This document shows positions 27,087 to 35,360 of a stretch of 64,000 bases of DNA, piece after piece (within the stretch, counting starts at the first letter, position 1; each line of letters begins with the position of its first letter). Location: the NCBI RefSeq assembly GCF_965218685.1, contig NZ_OZ244657.1, forward strand, positions 372,001-436,000, read 5' to 3'. Made by a program: the position numbers and the translations under genes. A model generated the notes under the pieces. That model was not told where the DNA came from. It did no database searches and saw nothing but the letters and a program-made list of their open reading frames with translations. The DNA is from Thalassobius sp965218685 (GTDB taxonomy: Bacteria; Pseudomonadota; Alphaproteobacteria; Rhodobacterales; Rhodobacteraceae).

Positions 27087-27533
27087 ATGGCCGCTACCAA
27101 CGAGAATTTTCGGAAGTTTTGCGAGGCCAGCTTGACTGCTGGAGGAGCTTCTCCATCTCAGATTGCTAACGCAGAGAGTTCTTTGGGGGTCGTTTTCCCA
27201 AAGAGTTACCGGGCTTTCCTTGAGGAGTTTGGTGCCATGATTGCCGATGGCTTTGAAGTCTTTGGGATAGTTGAAATTGAGAAAAACAGTCCACCCATGT
27301 GGCAACAGGTTGTTGATGTGACGAGCCAACTTCGGAGGTTGGGGCAAGTCGGAACCGAGAGGCGTCACCTTGTTCCAATCTCAGAAGATGGTCTAGGGGC
27401 GTACTTTTTCCTAAACACAAACTGCTCAGGCAATGGCGAAGTCCTTGCCATCGGACCCGGGGTTGACGAAGTAATCGCTCAAGACCTCGAAAGCTTTGCC
27501 GTCAGGATGAACTCTGGTGATATGCAATACTAG
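27087..27533 (+). CDS. SMI1/KNR4 (SUKH)-family protein
   Basis: A 148-aa cytosolic protein. The region LTAGGASPSQIANAESSLGV followed by VFPKSYRAFLEEFGAMIADG is the characteristic start of the SUKH fold, with a later GLGAYFFLNT strand. SUKH proteins are often immunity factors against polymorphic nuclease or deaminase toxins, but no toxin gene is visible beside it, so the role here is open. The ATG at 27087 is taken; a TTG at 27060 is in frame. The gene looks AT-richer than neighbouring rpsD and lies just outside the right-hand 69-bp repeat. Confidence 0.78.
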   Translation: MAATNENFRKFCEASLTAGGASPSQIANAESSLGVVFPKSYRAFLEEFGAMIADGFEVFGIVEIEKNSPPMWQQVVDVTSQLRRLGQVGTERRHLVPISEDGLGAYFFLNTNCSGNGEVLAIGPGVDEVIAQDLESFAVRMNSGDMQY

Positions 27534-27585
27534 CCGCCCCGGGCAGAGAAGGCTCAATCTGGACTTTGGACAGAAACACCAAATG

Positions 27586-27614
27586 AAAAACCCGGCCGCG
27601 AGGGCCGGGTTTTC
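27586..27614 (-). terminator. rpsD terminator (works in both directions)
   Basis: CCCGGCC (27591-27597) pairs with GGCCGGG (27603-27609) around GCGAG, flanked by an A-run on the left and a T-run on the right. The A/T arms extend the stem by about four pairs. It lies between the convergent SUKH and rpsD genes. Confidence 0.85.
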
Positions 27615-27640
27615 CTGAATTTCGTCTGGATCGGCGAAGA

Positions 27641-28261
27641 TTAGTTCTTCGCGTAGAATTCCACGACCAGGTTCGGTTCCATCATCACCGGGTAGGGCAC
27701 GTCCGACAGGCCGGGGGTGCGCACGAAGGTGGCTTTCATCTTCGAGTGGTCGGCGTCGATGTAGTCAGGAACGTCACGCTCGGGCAGTTGCACGGCTTCC
27801 AGCAGAACGGCCAGTTGCTTGGACTTGTCACGAACTTCGACAACGTCGCCTTCTTTGACGCGGTAGGACGCGATGTTCACGCGCTTGCCGTTCACCAGGA
27901 CGTGGCCATGGTTCACGAACTGACGGGCCGCGAAAACGGTGGGCACGAACTTGGCGCGGTAGACAACGGCGTCCAGGCGGCGCTCCAGCAGGCCGATCAG
28001 GTTTTCACCGGTATCGCCTTTGACACGCTCGGCTTCGCCATAGATGCGACGGAACTGTTTCTCGGTCAGGTCGCCGTAGTAGCCTTTCAGCTTCTGCTTG
28101 GCACGCAGCTGGGTGCCGAAGTCGGACAGCTTGCCCTTACGGCGCTGACCGTGCTGGCCGGGGCCATATTCACGACGGTTGACGGGGGATTTGGGGCGGC
28201 CCCAAATGTTTTCGCCCATGCGGCGATCAATTTTGTACTTGGCAGACGTGCGTTTGGTCAC
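27641..28261 (-). CDS. rpsD: 30S ribosomal protein S4
   Basis: Primary 16S rRNA-binding protein that nucleates assembly of the 30S body. The 206-aa length is typical. The N-terminal part contains RREYGPGQHGQRRKGKLSDF and a central S4 RNA-binding domain (LLERRLDAVVYRAKFV, then RQFVNHGHVLVNGKRVNI). The start is GTG at 28261, supported by AAGGAGAT 6 bases upstream and a standard N-terminus (TKRTSAKYKIDRRMGE); an open extension to 28357 is spurious. It is monocistronic here, with a strong terminator at its 3' end. Confidence 0.97.
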   Translation of the reverse strand: MTKRTSAKYKIDRRMGENIWGRPKSPVNRREYGPGQHGQRRKGKLSDFGTQLRAKQKLKGYYGDLTEKQFRRIYGEAERVKGDTGENLIGLLERRLDAVVYRAKFVPTVFAARQFVNHGHVLVNGKRVNIASYRVKEGDVVEVRDKSKQLAVLLEAVQLPERDVPDYIDADHSKMKATFVRTPGLSDVPYPVMMEPNLVVEFYAKN

Positions 28262-28401
28262 GGCTGATCTCCTTCGTTTAGGTTTCGAAGGGCGTTGTCC
28301 TCTTGCCGGATTTGGCCGACATGACAGGCATCCCCTTGCGGGGGCCACCAACACCAATGAAGCCGCGCTTATAGACGAAGGTTTGGAGGAGTCAACAGCC
28401 C

Positions 28402-29466
28402 TTAGGCAACCTCGTGCATCAGGATCGCGGCCTCGGACCTGTTCAGCATCCGGCGGGCATAGTCGCCGTACCCTGTTGGATCATCCATCACATCCGGGCG
28501 GGCCTTGCCCAGCCGCAGACGGTCGCTGTCCTCCAGCGCATCGAAATGCGCGCTGGCCGGGTGGAAGCTTTCGGTATCGACGCCGTTGGCGCGGATCACG
28601 TGGTGATGCGGCAGAAGGATGTGAATATAAGTGACCTCGCGCAGACCCATGTCCACGTTGACCGTGTGACCGTTCACCAGATCGCGCGCGGCGACCAGCA
28701 CCTCGGGCGTGTTGAACAGCGCTTGGGCTGCATCCCCGCGCAGCAAGATACGGTGATCGGGCGAGACCAGCAGCTCTTGATCCGGGCGGTCCAGCCCAAA
28801 GGTGCCGGCGCGCACCCGGATCGGGCGCAGATAAGGCATCGCGAAAAGACGTGCGCCCGTCATCCGGCGCTGGCCGATCCATTGGATTTGCTGGGCCCCG
28901 CTGTCCCGGGTTTGAACCATGTCGCCCTCGCGCAGGTCCTGCACCAGTCGCGGCCCCGAGGGCGTTTCGATCTTGGTCCCAGGGGTGAAGCAGATGACAC
29001 CGCGACGCGTATCCGCGACCTCGGCCCCGCCATCGGGGCGCACTGCGGCATGCACGATCCACAAATCACGTTTCTGGGGGGGCACATCGCCGACGAACAT
29101 CGCCAGCGGGGCGCCGCCCGTATCCGGATCAACCAACGTAACCGTATAGGACCGCTGACCATCCGTGACGATAAAGTACCGATCTCGCAGAGGGGTGTCC
29201 CTGCCCTGCGGCTCTTGCTTGCGCTTGTCTGAAAGTGCAACGCCAACCAGTCGCGACACCATGCGTGCCGCGCTTCGGCGAAGATTCTCTTCTCCGTCCG
29301 CATTTTCCAGTCGCAAAAGGTCGTTGCGGCCATCTACGCGCAGCGCGTCCCCATGCCAAGACCATGCTGCTCCCACGGTCAATTGCGTCAAAGGGGCGGC
29401 CCGCAAGCCGTCTAGTTCTGTTTGCGACCAAGAAATGACGAACGTGCCCAGATAGCCCGTTCTCAT
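28402..29466 (-). CDS. Hint (Hedgehog/intein) domain-containing protein
   Basis: About 354 aa. Residues about 1-150 form an unassigned N-terminal region (FVISWSQTELDGLRAAPL) that is common in Rhodobacteraceae proteins of this type. A Hint_2 module starts at the Cys of VICFTPGTKIETPSGPRLVQ and includes LVSPDHRILLRG, followed by VTYIHILLPHHHVIRANG and ESFHPA. Hint modules can self-cleave at their first Cys, which would release the N-terminal region, but self-processing has not been shown for this group as far as I know. The ATG at 29466 is preferred (conserved MRTGYLGTF start); 29484 is the alternative. It lies upstream of rpsD on the same strand. Confidence 0.85.
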   Translation of the reverse strand: MRTGYLGTFVISWSQTELDGLRAAPLTQLTVGAAWSWHGDALRVDGRNDLLRLENADGEENLRRSAARMVSRLVGVALSDKRKQEPQGRDTPLRDRYFIVTDGQRSYTVTLVDPDTGGAPLAMFVGDVPPQKRDLWIVHAAVRPDGGAEVADTRRGVICFTPGTKIETPSGPRLVQDLREGDMVQTRDSGAQQIQWIGQRRMTGARLFAMPYLRPIRVRAGTFGLDRPDQELLVSPDHRILLRGDAAQALFNTPEVLVAARDLVNGHTVNVDMGLREVTYIHILLPHHHVIRANGVDTESFHPASAHFDALEDSDRLRLGKARPDVMDDPTGYGDYARRMLNRSEAAILMHEVA

Positions 29467-29941
29467 TGCCCGTATGCCTGCCATTTATTTTTTTATTACA
29501 ACCAGCCATAGCAGAATCCGATTCGTCTGCCTAGCCCGCTGAGAACGAAAATCTTGTCCGATTCCAACGAATTGTCTTAAGTTTTCCCCACGAACATGCG
29601 TAGCAGCGCGCACCGACCAACCAAGAGTAGAGCCTTCTTTCAATCCCGCGCGATCTTGTGCCGGGCTGACGGATCATCGCTCCGGCGGCCTTTGCCTCGC
29701 CGGGCACGGCGAACACCAGGAAGAAACCGCGCTTCGCGACTCGGCCCTGTGGCCAAGACAAAAGCGGTGGGATTCTCCGACTTGGGACCGTCGAAAACCT
29801 GCCCTTGCGCCGAAAACCTGCACAAACTTTAGGCGCCAGCAGAAGTCTCCGACCCCGCTACCCATGATTTCTCGCTGCACCGCAGCGGCAAGGTCTTGCA
29901 ATTCACCCGGTCTCTCTTAGTAACATTGGGTCCAATCAACA
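29467..29941. other. Non-coding gap upstream of the nirBD leader
   Basis: No credible gene on either strand; the short open frames overlap each other and lack ribosome sites and family features. The segment must contain the nirBD promoter and the 5' end of the leader RNA. I see no clear sigma-70 or sigma-54 element. Confidence 0.5.
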
Positions 29942-30005
29942 GGCCACAATGGCGTGGCCCTGCCTATTTCGATCCCCGTGCGGATCTTCGCGGCAATGGC
30001 GCTGC
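29942..30005 (+). promoter_or_regulatory. Tandem hexaloop hairpins, candidate NasT (ANTAR) leader
   Basis: Hairpin 1: GGCCAC (29942-29947), loop AATGGC, GTGGCC (29954-29959), a perfect 6-bp stem. Hairpin 2: GCGGC (29990-29994), loop AATGGC, GCTGC (30001-30005), 5 bp with one wobble. ANTAR proteins such as NasT bind two hairpins with six-base loops having A at position 1 and G at position 4, exactly as here. The 3' arm of hairpin 2 (CGCTG) can alternatively pair with CAGCG at 30034-30038, just before nirB, where GAGCC/GGCTC forms another small stem. This fits an antitermination leader controlling nirBD in response to nitrate or nitrite. Confidence 0.65.
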
Positions 30006-30063
30006 AACTTCGATCACCAAGAACAACGAGCCCCAGCGGCTCATGTGACGATGGAGCGCCACA

Positions 30064-32511
30064 ATGTCCAAACAACGTCTTGTCATCATCGGCAATGGTA
30101 TGGCCCCCGGCCGGATGCTGGAGCATCTTTTCGACCTGACCGATCAATACGAAGTCACCATTTTCAACGCCGAGCCGCGCGTGAACTATGACCGCATCAT
30201 GCTGTCCCCGGTTCTGTCGGGCGAGAAAACATTTGACGATATCGTCATCCATGACGACGCCTGGTACGCCGATCACGGCATCACCCTGCATCGCGGCCAG
30301 AAGGTCACGTATATCGACCGTGCAGCCAAAACCGTCACCAGCCAGGGTGGCGTGACCGCGCCCTATGACAAGCTGGTTATCGCCACAGGTTCGTCCCCCT
30401 TTATCATCCCGGTTCCGGGCAAGGATTTGCCGGGCGTTCTGGCCTATCGCGATCTGGATGATGTCGATGGGATGCTGGCCGCCTCGGACAAGGGCGGGCG
30501 CGCCGTTGTCATTGGGGGCGGCCTGCTGGGTCTGGAAGCAGCCGCCGGTCTGAAGGCGCGCGGCATGAACGTCACGGTCATTCACCTGATGCCCACCCTG
30601 ATGGAGCGTCAGCTGGACCCCGCGGCCGGTTACCTGCTGCAACGCGAGCTGGAATCGCGCGGGATCGAGGTTCTGTGCGAGGCCAACACCAAGCAAATCC
30701 TGGGCTCCGACAAAGTCGAGGGCGTAGAGCTGGCCGACGGCACGGTGATTGACGCCTCGCTGGTCGTGATGGCCGTGGGCATCCGCCCCAGCACGCAACT
30801 GGCCGCCGATGCGGGCCTTGAGGTCAACCGGGGCATCGTGACCACATCGACCATGCAAACCTCGGACGCTGACATCTACTCGGTCGGGGAATGCGTCGAG
30901 GTGGGCGGCATGGTCTATGGCCTGGTCGCCCCGCTGTATCAGATGGCCCGCGTTGCTGCCGCGCATCTGGCAGGCCCGTCGGACAGCGCATTCAAACATG
31001 CCGAGACACCGACCAAACTGAAGGTCACCGGCTGTGATCTCTACTCGGTCGGGGATTTCGCTGAAGGTCCCGATCGCGAGGATATCGTCCTGCGCGACGC
31101 CAACCGGGGCACATACAAGCGGGTCATCCTGCAAGACAACAAGGTGATCGGCGCCGTTCTGTACGGCGAGGTTGCCGATGGCGCTTGGTATAACGAACTG
31201 CTGAAATCGGGCGAAGACATCCACGAGATGCGCGAGACGCTGATCTTTGGTCAGGCCTATCAGGGCGGTGCGACTGCCGATCCGCTGGCCGCTTTGGCCA
31301 ACCTGCCAGATGACGCGGAAATCTGTGGCTGTAACGGCATCTCCAAGGGTCAGATCATGACCGCGATCAAGGAGCAGGGCCTGACCACCCTGGCCGAGGT
31401 TCGCGCGGTGACAAAGGCCAGCGCCTCGTGCGGGACCTGTACCGGCCTGGTCGAGGGCGTGATGGGGCTGGCCCTGGGCGATGAGTTCGTCCTGCCCGAG
31501 GCCGAGGGCATGTGCCCCTGCACCACCCACACCCATGCCGATGTCCGCCGCCTGATCAAGGCCAAGGAACTGAAATCCATCCCCGAGGCGATGCAGGAAC
31601 TGGAATGGTCCACGCCCGAAGGCTGCGCCAAGTGCCGCCCCGCGCTGAACTACTATCTGGTGGCCGATTGGCCCGGTGAATACGTGGATGACCAGCAGTC
31701 GCGCTTTATCAACGAACGCGTCCACGCGAATATCCAGAAAGACGGCACCTATTCGGTCGTGCCGCGTATGTTCGGTGGTCTGACCACCCCGGACGAGCTG
31801 CGCGCCATCGCAGATGTAGCTGACAAATACGACATCCCCACGGTCAAGGTGACCGGAGGCCAACGGATCGACCTGCTGGGCGTCAAGAAAGAGGATCTGG
31901 TCCCCGTCTGGAAGGATCTGAACGACGCGGGCATGATCTCGGGCGCGGCCTATGCCAAGGGGCTGCGGACGGTGAAAACCTGCGTCGGCACGGACTGGTG
32001 CCGCTTTGGCACGCAGGACTCGACCGGTCTGGGCGTGAAGCTGGAGAAAATCCTGTGGGGTTCGTGGTCGCCTGCAAAACTGAAACTGGCCGTCACCGGC
32101 TGCCCGCGCAACTGCGCCGAGGCCACCTGCAAGGACATCGGCGTCATCTGTGTCGATAGCGGCTATCAGATTGTCTATGGCGGCGCGGCGGGCCTGCACA
32201 TTCAGGGCACCACCGAGCTGGGCACCGTGAAGACCGAACAAGAGGTGATCGAGACCATCTGCGCCCTGACCCAGATGTACCGCGAACAGGGCTTCTATCT
32301 GGAACGCATCTATAAATGGGCCGATCGCGTGGGCTATGACCACATTAGGGAAGTCATCTATGACGACCTGGAACAGCGTCAGGCCTACTACGAACGCTTC
32401 GTCTACAGCCAGCAATTCTCGCAGGTTGATCCCTGGGCCGAACGCGTTGCCGGCGCCGAGGCGCATGAATTCTCTCCCATGGCAGATATCAAACTGGAGG
32501 CCGCAGAATGA
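30064..32511 (+). CDS. nirB: Assimilatory nitrite reductase (NADH), large subunit
   Basis: Cytosolic sirohaem/4Fe-4S/FAD enzyme reducing nitrite to ammonium with NAD(P)H. The 815-aa protein has an N-terminal FAD/NAD-binding half (LVIIGNGMAPGRMLEHLF, and VVIGGGLLGLEAAAGL) and a BFD-like 2Fe-2S domain beginning CGCNGISKGQIMTAI at about residue 420 with later CGTCTG. A ferredoxin-like half-domain follows, then the sirohaem and 4Fe-4S site at CVGTDWC (about 639) and CPRNC (about 680). It is followed by nirD with a 4-base overlap. The leader carries the ANTAR-type hairpins. No nitrate reductase or transporter gene is in the window. Confidence 0.96.
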   Translation: MSKQRLVIIGNGMAPGRMLEHLFDLTDQYEVTIFNAEPRVNYDRIMLSPVLSGEKTFDDIVIHDDAWYADHGITLHRGQKVTYIDRAAKTVTSQGGVTAPYDKLVIATGSSPFIIPVPGKDLPGVLAYRDLDDVDGMLAASDKGGRAVVIGGGLLGLEAAAGLKARGMNVTVIHLMPTLMERQLDPAAGYLLQRELESRGIEVLCEANTKQILGSDKVEGVELADGTVIDASLVVMAVGIRPSTQLAADAGLEVNRGIVTTSTMQTSDADIYSVGECVEVGGMVYGLVAPLYQMARVAAAHLAGPSDSAFKHAETPTKLKVTGCDLYSVGDFAEGPDREDIVLRDANRGTYKRVILQDNKVIGAVLYGEVADGAWYNELLKSGEDIHEMRETLIFGQAYQGGATADPLAALANLPDDAEICGCNGISKGQIMTAIKEQGLTTLAEVRAVTKASASCGTCTGLVEGVMGLALGDEFVLPEAEGMCPCTTHTHADVRRLIKAKELKSIPEAMQELEWSTPEGCAKCRPALNYYLVADWPGEYVDDQQSRFINERVHANIQKDGTYSVVPRMFGGLTTPDELRAIADVADKYDIPTVKVTGGQRIDLLGVKKEDLVPVWKDLNDAGMISGAAYAKGLRTVKTCVGTDWCRFGTQDSTGLGVKLEKILWGSWSPAKLKLAVTGCPRNCAEATCKDIGVICVDSGYQIVYGGAAGLHIQGTTELGTVKTEQEVIETICALTQMYREQGFYLERIYKWADRVGYDHIREVIYDDLEQRQAYYERFVYSQQFSQVDPWAERVAGAEAHEFSPMADIKLEAAE

Positions 32512-32828
32512 ACGTCCAAGCACAACAATGGATCTCGGTTGGTGAGCTGTCCGACATTCCGCGCCAAGGTGCGCGCTGTGTGAAGAACGGCGACATGACA
32601 ATCGCCATCTTTCGCACCAGCGATGACCGGGTCTTTGCGCTCGAGGACAAGTGCCCGCACAAGAACGGCCCGCTGAGCAACGGCATTGTGCATGACGGCT
32701 GCGTCACCTGCCCGCTGCATAATTGGGTTATCTCGCTGGAAACCGGCGAAGCCCAGGGCGCGGACGATGGCCAGACAGCCAGCTTTCCCGTCAAGCTGGA
32801 CGGACAAACGGTTCTGTTGGGGCTGTAA
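32508..32828 (+). CDS. nirD: Nitrite reductase (NADH), small subunit
   Basis: Rieske-like subunit of 106 aa associated with NirB. The 2Fe-2S ligands are present as CPHKNGPLS and CVTCPLHNWVIS, so this copy has kept the Rieske Cys-His pairs that some NirD proteins have lost. The ATG overlaps the nirB stop (ATGA), indicating translational coupling. A strong bidirectional terminator follows at 32833-32857. Confidence 0.93.
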   Translation: MNVQAQQWISVGELSDIPRQGARCVKNGDMTIAIFRTSDDRVFALEDKCPHKNGPLSNGIVHDGCVTCPLHNWVISLETGEAQGADDGQTASFPVKLDGQTVLLGL

Positions 32829-32832
32829 TCAG

Positions 32833-32857
32833 AATGGGCCCTGCGGGGCCCATTTTT
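32833..32857 (+). terminator. nirBD terminator (bidirectional, shared with hpaR)
   Basis: AATGGGCCC (32833-32841), TGCG, GGGCCCATT (32846-32854) gives a perfect 9-bp stem, then TTT. It sits between the convergent nirD and hpaR genes. Confidence 0.88.
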
Positions 32858-32858
32858 C

Positions 32859-33314
32859 TTAGCGCTCGCCTGGTCGTTCCAGCGCGTCCAGCTCGTTCAG
32901 AAGATCCAGCAACGCGTCCAGCTTTTCCTGGCCGAAACTGTCCAGCAGCCAGGCGTTCAGCTGCTGGCTTTCCTTCAGGTTATCCGAGATCAGCTGACTG
33001 CCCGAGGGTGAGATCGTCACCAACTGCTTGCGCCGGTCAGTTGGGTGCGGCTGGCGGGTGATCAGCGCCTTGCTCTCCAGCGTCTGAAGAATCCTCGTCA
33101 ACGACGGAAGCAACAAGCATGAACGCTCGGCGATCTCGGTGGGGTCCAGGGTCCCGCCTTCGTTCAGCACGCGCAACACGCGCCATTGCTGCTCGGTCAC
33201 ACCGACATCCGCCAACATCGCCCGGATGGGTCCCATCACCTTCTCCCGAGCGCGCAGTAGCGCGATCGGCAAAGAGCGATTCGTTTCGGGTGGCGTGTGT
33301 TTGACTGCTTCCAT
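32859..33314 (-). CDS. hpaR: MarR-family repressor of homoprotocatechuate catabolism
   Basis: A 151-aa winged-helix dimeric regulator. The DNA-binding region contains TEQQWRVLRVLNEGG, EIAERSCLLLPSLTRILQTL and the wing HPTDRRKQLVTISP. The N-terminus and LLLPSLTRIL match the HpaR/HpcR branch. It is divergent from hpaF and probably represses the hpa operon until the substrate or a hydroxyphenylacetate binds. AAAAGG lies just ahead of the ATG at 33314. A perfect 12-bp palindrome lies in the gap between the two genes. Confidence 0.92.
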   Translation of the reverse strand: MEAVKHTPPETNRSLPIALLRAREKVMGPIRAMLADVGVTEQQWRVLRVLNEGGTLDPTEIAERSCLLLPSLTRILQTLESKALITRQPHPTDRRKQLVTISPSGSQLISDNLKESQQLNAWLLDSFGQEKLDALLDLLNELDALERPGER

Positions 33315-33381
33315 GTCCCTTTTCTGCCTGCGTTTTTTACGACTGGCAATACGGGGGCTTGACGCAGGCCCCTCAATTTGC

Positions 33382-33393
33382 TTAACATGTTAA
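33382..33393. promoter_or_regulatory. Palindrome TTAACATGTTAA, candidate HpaR operator
   Basis: A perfect 12-bp palindrome in the hpaR-hpaF divergent gap, 68 bases from hpaR and 24 bases from hpaF. MarR proteins typically bind AT-rich palindromes of this size. Assignment is by position. Confidence 0.6.
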
Positions 33394-33416
33394 TAACTGA
33401 TCAAGAGGGAGGCACC

Positions 33417-33800
33417 ATGGCACATTTCATCATCGACTATTCCCCTAATCTGGAGGAAGAGATCGACTGGCCCGCATTCTGTGATCTGCTGCGGACCGAG
33501 GCGATTGCGACCGGCGTGTTTCCCTTGGCGGGCATCCGGGTCCGTGCTTTTGCGGCCAACCACGTCAGCATCGCCGACGGTGATGCCAAGCACGGCTATA
33601 TCGACATCAGCGTCCGTCTGCGCGAAGGCCGCTCTTTGGAAGCACGCAAAACCGCGACCGCCGCGCTGTTCGCCGCGGCCGAAAGCTTCCTTGAACCCAT
33701 TATGCAAACCCGTTCCCTGGCTCTGTCCATGGAGATGCGGGACATCGACGCCGAGTTGGCGCCCAAAACCGGCACCATTCGCGACCATCTGAAAGGCTGA
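33417..33800 (+). CDS. hpaF: 5-carboxymethyl-2-hydroxymuconate isomerase (CHMI), Pro-1 replaced
   Basis: Tautomerase-superfamily enzyme of 127 aa acting in the homoprotocatechuate meta-pathway. It aligns from the first residues (MAHFIIDYSPNLEE) through GVFPLAGIRVRAF and GRSLEARKTA with CHMI proteins. In CHMI the N-terminal Pro left after Met removal is the catalytic base; here codon 2 is GCA (Ala) where Pro would be CCA. The enzyme may therefore be inactive or weak, or the start may be unusual, but no alternative start gives Pro. The ATG at 33417 follows AGAGGGAGG. It is first in the hpa operon, 3 bases before hpaE. Confidence 0.88.
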   Translation: MAHFIIDYSPNLEEEIDWPAFCDLLRTEAIATGVFPLAGIRVRAFAANHVSIADGDAKHGYIDISVRLREGRSLEARKTATAALFAAAESFLEPIMQTRSLALSMEMRDIDAELAPKTGTIRDHLKG

Positions 33801-33803
33801 ACC

Positions 33804-35315
33804 ATGTCCGATCTGCAAACCAATATCGAGAAACTGAACGGCTATCTGGCGCGTTTCAAGGACACCGGCGTTCTGAACCGGATCGGTGGCCAGGATCTGC
33901 CCGCGAACAGCGGCAAGACCTTCGAAAACCATTCACCCGTTGACGAAACCTTTATCTGTAACGTCGTCAAATCGGACGAAACCGATATCGACGCCGCAGC
34001 CAAGGCCGCGCGGGATGCTTTCCCCGCCTGGCGCGATATGCCCGCCGCTGAACGCAAGAAAATCCTGCACAAGATCGCCGAGGGCATCGAGGCCCGCGCC
34101 GAGGAAATCGCCCTGTGTGAATGTTTCGACACTGGTCAGGCACTGCGCTTCATGTCCAAGGCCGCGCTGCGTGGGGCTGCGAACTTCAAATTCTTCGCTG
34201 ACAAGGCGCCCAGCGCACGGGACGGGCAGAACCTGCCCTCGCCTACGCTGATGAACATCACCACCCGCACGCCCATTGGCCCGATCGGCGTGATCACCCC
34301 GTGGAACACGCCCTTCATGCTGTCCACGTGGAAGATTGCTCCGGCGCTGGCCGCAGGCTGCACAGTGGTGCACAAACCCGCCGAATTCAGCCCCGTCACT
34401 GCGCGGATCCTGATGGAGATCGCCGAAGAGGCTGGCCTGCCGCCGGGCGTCTGGAATCTGGTGAATGGCTTTGGCGAAGACGCTGGCAAGGCCCTGACCG
34501 AACACCCCGACATCAAGGCCATCGCCTTTGTGGGCGAGTCCAAAACTGGCTCGATGATCATGAAACAGGGGGCTGACACGCTGAAACGCGTCCATTTTGA
34601 ACTGGGTGGCAAAAACCCTGTGATCGTGTTCGATGACGCCGATCTGGACCGCGCTTTGGATGCTGCGATCTTTATGATCTACTCGCTGAACGGCGAGCGC
34701 TGCACCTCGTCCAGTCGCTTGCTGGTGCAATCCACAATCGCTGGTGAATTCATCGAAAAACTGACCTCCCGCGTGAACAACATCAAGGTCGGCCACCCGC
34801 TGGACCCGAAGACCGAAGTCGGCCCGCTGATCCACCAGACCCATTTCGGTAAGGTGTGCAGCTATTTCGATATCGCCAAGCAGGACGGCGCCACCATCGC
34901 CGCCGGTGGCGAAGCGCTGGACCAGCCCGGATATTACGTCAAACCGACCCTGTTCACCGGTGCCCGGAACGATATGCGGATCGCGCAAGAGGAAATCTTT
35001 GGCCCCGTGCTGACAGCGATCCCCTTTGATACCGAAGAGGATGCGCTGCAGATTGCCAATGATGTGCAATACGGGCTGACCGGCTATGTCTGGACCAACG
35101 ATCTGACCCGCGCCCTGCGCTTTACCAATAAGCTGGAGGCCGGGATGATCTGGGTGAACAGCGAAAACGTACGCCACCTGCCCACGCCCTTTGGTGGGGT
35201 TAAGGCAAGCGGTATCGGCCGGGATGGCGGCGACTGGTCGTTCGAGTTCTACATGGAGCAAAAACACATCGGTCTGGCCATCGGTCAGCACAACATCCCC
35301 CGTCTGGGCGCCTAA
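33804..35315 (+). CDS. hpaE: 5-carboxymethyl-2-hydroxymuconic-semialdehyde dehydrogenase
   Basis: NAD-dependent aldehyde dehydrogenase of 503 aa that oxidises the ring-cleavage product of homoprotocatechuate. The catalytic Cys is in NGERCTSSSRLLV and the Glu in FELGGKNPVIVFDDADLD. The cofactor segment GVITPWNTPFMLSTWKIAPA and the C-terminal PFGGVKASGIGRDGGDWSFE are the HpaE pattern. Placement between hpaF and hpaD supports the substrate. It starts 3 bases after the hpaF stop, so the genes are co-transcribed. Confidence 0.95.
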   Translation: MSDLQTNIEKLNGYLARFKDTGVLNRIGGQDLPANSGKTFENHSPVDETFICNVVKSDETDIDAAAKAARDAFPAWRDMPAAERKKILHKIAEGIEARAEEIALCECFDTGQALRFMSKAALRGAANFKFFADKAPSARDGQNLPSPTLMNITTRTPIGPIGVITPWNTPFMLSTWKIAPALAAGCTVVHKPAEFSPVTARILMEIAEEAGLPPGVWNLVNGFGEDAGKALTEHPDIKAIAFVGESKTGSMIMKQGADTLKRVHFELGGKNPVIVFDDADLDRALDAAIFMIYSLNGERCTSSSRLLVQSTIAGEFIEKLTSRVNNIKVGHPLDPKTEVGPLIHQTHFGKVCSYFDIAKQDGATIAAGGEALDQPGYYVKPTLFTGARNDMRIAQEEIFGPVLTAIPFDTEEDALQIANDVQYGLTGYVWTNDLTRALRFTNKLEAGMIWVNSENVRHLPTPFGGVKASGIGRDGGDWSFEFYMEQKHIGLAIGQHNIPRLGA

Positions 35316-35360
35316 TACCCACAGGAAACGCGCGTAAGTTTCTATTGGAGGAGAAATCAA

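Noticed and set aside
29887..29899. Sigma-54 promoter (GG...GC) upstream of nirBD
   Set aside because: The GG and GC are separated by 9 bases instead of 10, and flanking bases fit poorly; sigma-54 promoters rarely tolerate this.
29917..32601. 894-aa minus-strand open frame opposite nirBD
   Set aside because: Same cause. It spans nirB, nirD and the leader and has low-complexity, non-protein-like composition.
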